Positions 39,088-41,546 of a DNA stretch of 41,546 bases are shown piece by piece. The position numbers and the translations under genes were made by a program. The DNA lies in assembly GCA_964484305.1 (NCBI GenBank), contig CAZAEI010000008.1, forward strand, positions 1 through 41,546, written 5' to 3'. The stretch is from DAOVFN01 sp964484305 (lineage in GTDB: Archaea > Aenigmatarchaeota > Aenigmatarchaeia > QMZP01). Position 1 is the stretch's first letter, and each line of letters begins with the position of its first letter. The notes beneath the pieces are model-generated. The model made no database searches and was not told the DNA's origin. It was given only the letters and a program-made list of their open reading frames with translations.

Positions 39088-40719
39088 ATGGACGAACAGT
39101 CCCTCTTCTGGGCAGACCAGCTGGCCAGGGAGATTAAGAGGCGTAAGACCTTCCATTACACGGATGATGCTGTCAGGAAGCCAAAGAAGTTCACTGTCAA
39201 GACCTCTGCCTCGATATCCGGGACGCTTCACATAGGCAGGCTCAGTGACACGATAAGGGGGGAAAGCGTCTGCCGGGCACTCAGGGAATCCGGGGCCAGG
39301 GCAGGGCTTATCTGGGTGGCCGAGGACATGGACCCCCTGAGGAAGATACCAGAGGGGGTCCCCAGGAGCTTTGAGAAATACATAGGAATGCCTGTCACGG
39401 ACATCCCTGACCCCTGGGGATGCCACAAGTCCTATGCAGAGCATCATGTTGAGGAGTACATGAGGGTAATAGGCGAGTTCGTCTCCACAAAGATGCCCAG
39501 ATACTCCATGAGGGAGGAATACCGGGCAGGCAGGTTCAACAAGTACATAAAGGCCCTGATTGGAGGTATCGAGACCCTGAAGGGGATAATAAACAAGCAG
39601 AGGAGAGAGCCGCTCGCAGAGACCTGGTCGCCCTGGCAGCCCATATGCGAGAACTGCGGCAAGATAATGACCCCCGCTGTCCAGAGCCTCGAGGATGGCA
39701 AGGTCCACTATGTGTGCAGGGATTACAGGTTCGAGAAGAGCTTGGCCAGGGGCTGCGGCCACAGGGGCGTGAACGACCCCCTGAAGGGTGAGGGGAAGCT
39801 GGTCTGGAAATCCGGGTGGGCTGCCCAGTGGGCAAGGTGGGGGGTCTCTTCAGAGGGGGCAGGCAAGGAATACCAGGTCCCTGGAAGCGCTTTCTGGATT
39901 AACGGCGAGATTGCCGAAAGGGTCCTGGGGTTTCCGGAGCCCATGCCCATATTCTATGAGCACCTCATCATAGACGGCCAGAAGATGTCAGCCAGCCTTG
40001 GGAATGTTGTATATCCCAGAGACTGGCTGGAGGTCGCGCCGCCCGAACTCCTCAGGTTCCTCTACAACAAGAAGCTCATGAAGACCAGGAGCTTTACTTG
40101 GTTGGGGCTCCCTGCACTTTACAATGAGTACGATTCGTATGGGAGGGTATATTTCGGCCAGGAGAAACCCAAAAATCCAAAGGAGGCTGAGCATATCAAA
40201 AGGCTCTATGAAATATCGCAGATCAGAAAGCCCTCAAAGGTCCAGAGGGTTCCCTTTGATTTCGCTGCAATGGTCTCCTCGGTTTTCGGTGAGGAGCAGT
40301 TCGGGCAGGCCCTGAAGGTCTTCAGGGAGAGCGGCCACCTCAGGAAACCCGGCCCCCCGGACATCAGGGCCCTGAAGCAGAGGCTTGGCCATGCCAGGAG
40401 GTGGGCCGAGCTCTACGGGGGCGAGGAGTACAGGATTAGGGTGACAGAGAGTCCTGAACCCAGGGTTCTGAAGGGCCTCTCCAGGGAGCAGAGGGCCGGG
40501 CTCAGGGAGCTAGGAGAGGGGCTCTCGGGCAGGGCACTCAGGGAGGAGGAGCTCTACAACATGTTCTGGGAGATTGCCAGGAAGCACGGCCTGGCCGCGC
40601 CCAGGTTCTTTGAGGCAGCCTACCGAGTCCTGATAAACAGGGATTCGGGGCCCAGGCTGGCGCCGTTCATACTGGCCATCGGCCAGAAAAGGGTAGCGGG
40701 GGTACTGGAAGCTGTTTAA
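39088..40719 (+). CDS. lysK: Lysyl-tRNA synthetase, class I
   Basis: Charges tRNA-Lys. 543 residues of the archaeal class I type: HIGH-like TLHIGRL, a zinc-binding-like insertion with CENCGKIM and later CGHRG, KMSKS-like GQKMSASLGNVV, and a helical anticodon-binding C-terminus. Slightly longer than or equal to typical archaeal members. No class II lysS is present in the window. Confidence 0.96.
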   Translation: MDEQSLFWADQLAREIKRRKTFHYTDDAVRKPKKFTVKTSASISGTLHIGRLSDTIRGESVCRALRESGARAGLIWVAEDMDPLRKIPEGVPRSFEKYIGMPVTDIPDPWGCHKSYAEHHVEEYMRVIGEFVSTKMPRYSMREEYRAGRFNKYIKALIGGIETLKGIINKQRREPLAETWSPWQPICENCGKIMTPAVQSLEDGKVHYVCRDYRFEKSLARGCGHRGVNDPLKGEGKLVWKSGWAAQWARWGVSSEGAGKEYQVPGSAFWINGEIAERVLGFPEPMPIFYEHLIIDGQKMSASLGNVVYPRDWLEVAPPELLRFLYNKKLMKTRSFTWLGLPALYNEYDSYGRVYFGQEKPKNPKEAEHIKRLYEISQIRKPSKVQRVPFDFAAMVSSVFGEEQFGQALKVFRESGHLRKPGPPDIRALKQRLGHARRWAELYGGEEYRIRVTESPEPRVLKGLSREQRAGLRELGEGLSGRALREEELYNMFWEIARKHGLAAPRFFEAAYRVLINRDSGPRLAPFILAIGQKRVAGVLEAV

Positions 40720-40729
40720 TAGAATGGGG

Positions 40730-41497
40730 CTACCCGGGGTTTCTTCTGACTGGTTTTCTCATTCCCCTCTGCCAGTCCCTTAGTATGACGCGTGCCGCTC
40801 TCATGATATCAGGCCTCCCGCCCTTCATGAGCATGTTCTTTTTAATCGCAATCTTCTCCAGGCTCTTCTCATAGTCCTCTGACACACCGATGCCATAGAA
40901 TGACTCTATCTTACCGGGAAACCTCCTCATCAGTTCCATGACATCAAGATCAGGGTCTTTTGCTTTGGTGAAGTCGTTTGTTCCAATAAGCAGATGCTTT
41001 ACAGGATCCCTTTCCATATACGGGATAACCCCGGGGGTATCAATAAGCATTATCTTGGGGCTTATCTTGACGTTCCGGACCCCCTTCGTGTAGCCGCTTG
41101 CCGGGCTCGTGGGTGCGGCCTTCTTTCCCTTCAGTGCATTGATGACTGAGGACTTCCCCACGTTTGGGTAACCCAGAACCCCTATCCTCAGCACCCTCCA
41201 TTTGAGCTTTGCCTTCCGTGCTTCTAGAAGTATCCTTTCCCTGAGTTTCGATGTGCCGAGCCTCTCCCTGGCAGACATGAAGACAGATGGCCTGAGCTTC
41301 TTCTTCCAGGCATCGGCCTCTCTCTTGGTGGCAAGATCGCACTTTGTAATGACATAGATTAGGGTTTTGCCTGTCCTCCTGACCTTGTCCTCTATCTCCT
41401 TGTTTCTGGTCTCCTCAACCAACCGGGCATCAAGGACCAGCAGGAGTATGTCAGCATCCTCGATTACGTTGTTGACAATCCCCCAGAAATTCTTCAT
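40730..41497 (-). CDS. Circularly permuted GTPase (YlqF/RbgA-like)
   Basis: 255 residues with G motifs in permuted order: G4 TKCD (51-54), then G1 GYPNVGKSS (109-117), a G2-like Thr (GYTKG), and G3 DTPG (153-156). This order marks the YlqF/YawG family, which assists ribosome assembly, usually of the large subunit. The C-terminal domain is short and basic (GMRKPVRRNPG). A TATA box (CTTTTTAATCC, 41517-41527) lies about 25 bases upstream. It is convergent with lysK. Confidence 0.92.
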   Translation of the reverse strand: MKNFWGIVNNVIEDADILLLVLDARLVEETRNKEIEDKVRRTGKTLIYVITKCDLATKREADAWKKKLRPSVFMSARERLGTSKLRERILLEARKAKLKWRVLRIGVLGYPNVGKSSVINALKGKKAAPTSPASGYTKGVRNVKISPKIMLIDTPGVIPYMERDPVKHLLIGTNDFTKAKDPDLDVMELMRRFPGKIESFYGIGVSEDYEKSLEKIAIKKNMLMKGGRPDIMRAARVILRDWQRGMRKPVRRNPG

Positions 41498-41516
41498 GTT
41501 CAGGTTTTGGTTCCCG

Positions 41517-41527
41517 GATTAAAAAGA
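41517..41527 (-). promoter_or_regulatory. TATA box of the permuted GTPase gene
   Basis: The minus strand reads CTTTTTAATCC, centred about 25 bases before ATG 41497. Confidence 0.5.
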
Positions 41528-41546
41528 ATGTAATGGGGCTACCCGG

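Larger units (their letters stand above)
40723..41546 (+). repeat. 15-base direct repeat flanking the GTPase gene
   Basis: AATGGGGCTACCCGG occurs at 40723-40737 and again at 41532-41546, the last bases of the window. The first copy covers the stop codon of the GTPase gene. The second may continue beyond the edge. Confidence 0.6.

Overview
The window is archaeal. It encodes TFB, sliding-clamp PCNA, an ERCC4/XPF-type nuclease with a Hef-type helicase, class I lysyl-tRNA synthetase, archaeal-type aspartyl-tRNA synthetase, Taw1 and Trm56. It has many secreted proteins with archaeal class III (type IV pilin) signal peptides. Promoters carry TATA boxes about 23-28 bases upstream of either the start codon (leaderless genes) or a short leader with a GGTG/GGAGG ribosome site. 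The genome is GC-rich overall, with AT-rich islands. Pyruvate:ferredoxin oxidoreductase subunits, rubrerythrin and an encapsulin-type ferritin point to an anaerobe. The lineage cannot be fixed from sequence alone; a DPANN/Altiarchaeota-like or deep euryarchaeal lineage is a guess from the Cys-rich surface proteins and the split Hef.

Layout. 1-4848: a membrane protein running off the left edge, apparently frameshifted; porB carrying a full homing-endonuclease intein; a coiled-coil protein with VPVIKE repeats; and a small AbrB-like protein. 4909-11366: information-processing and core genes (tfb, Hef-type helicase, retropepsin-like protein, porD, pyrG, ERCC4 nuclease, tRNA-binding protein). 11483-15758: two convergent secreted single-TM proteins and an MNT/HEPN gene pair (HEPN frameshifted) lying between two copies of the same signal-peptide segment. 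15880-28827: about 13 kb of surface genes, all on the minus strand. These are pilin-like proteins, N-terminally anchored beta-proteins, a 28-residue mini-pilin, a Cys-rich protein of about 1,670 residues and a lectin-like adhesin with a pilin N-terminus. No pilus ATPase, platform protein or prepilin peptidase is present.

28927-34157: aspS, an OB-fold protein, pcn, then a tight plus-strand run: rubrerythrin, EncFtn-like ferritin, endonuclease III, a GIY-YIG-like nuclease and Ogg. This reads as an operon for handling peroxide and iron and repairing oxidised bases. A perfect palindrome sits at its predicted transcription start. 34213-36332: taw1, trm56 and two small genes, with a second copy of the same palindrome between taw1 and trm56. 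36523-37254: two paralogous small pilins. 37394-41497: scpA, scpB, lysK and a circularly permuted GTPase.

No tRNA, rRNA, CRISPR array or insertion sequence was found. No stretch over 300 bases lacks a gene. The largest gaps, 5872-6056 and 36333-36522, hold promoters and nothing else I can name. Several single-base anomalies (two frameshifts at short homopolymers, one gene lacking a standard start codon) could be sequencing errors.
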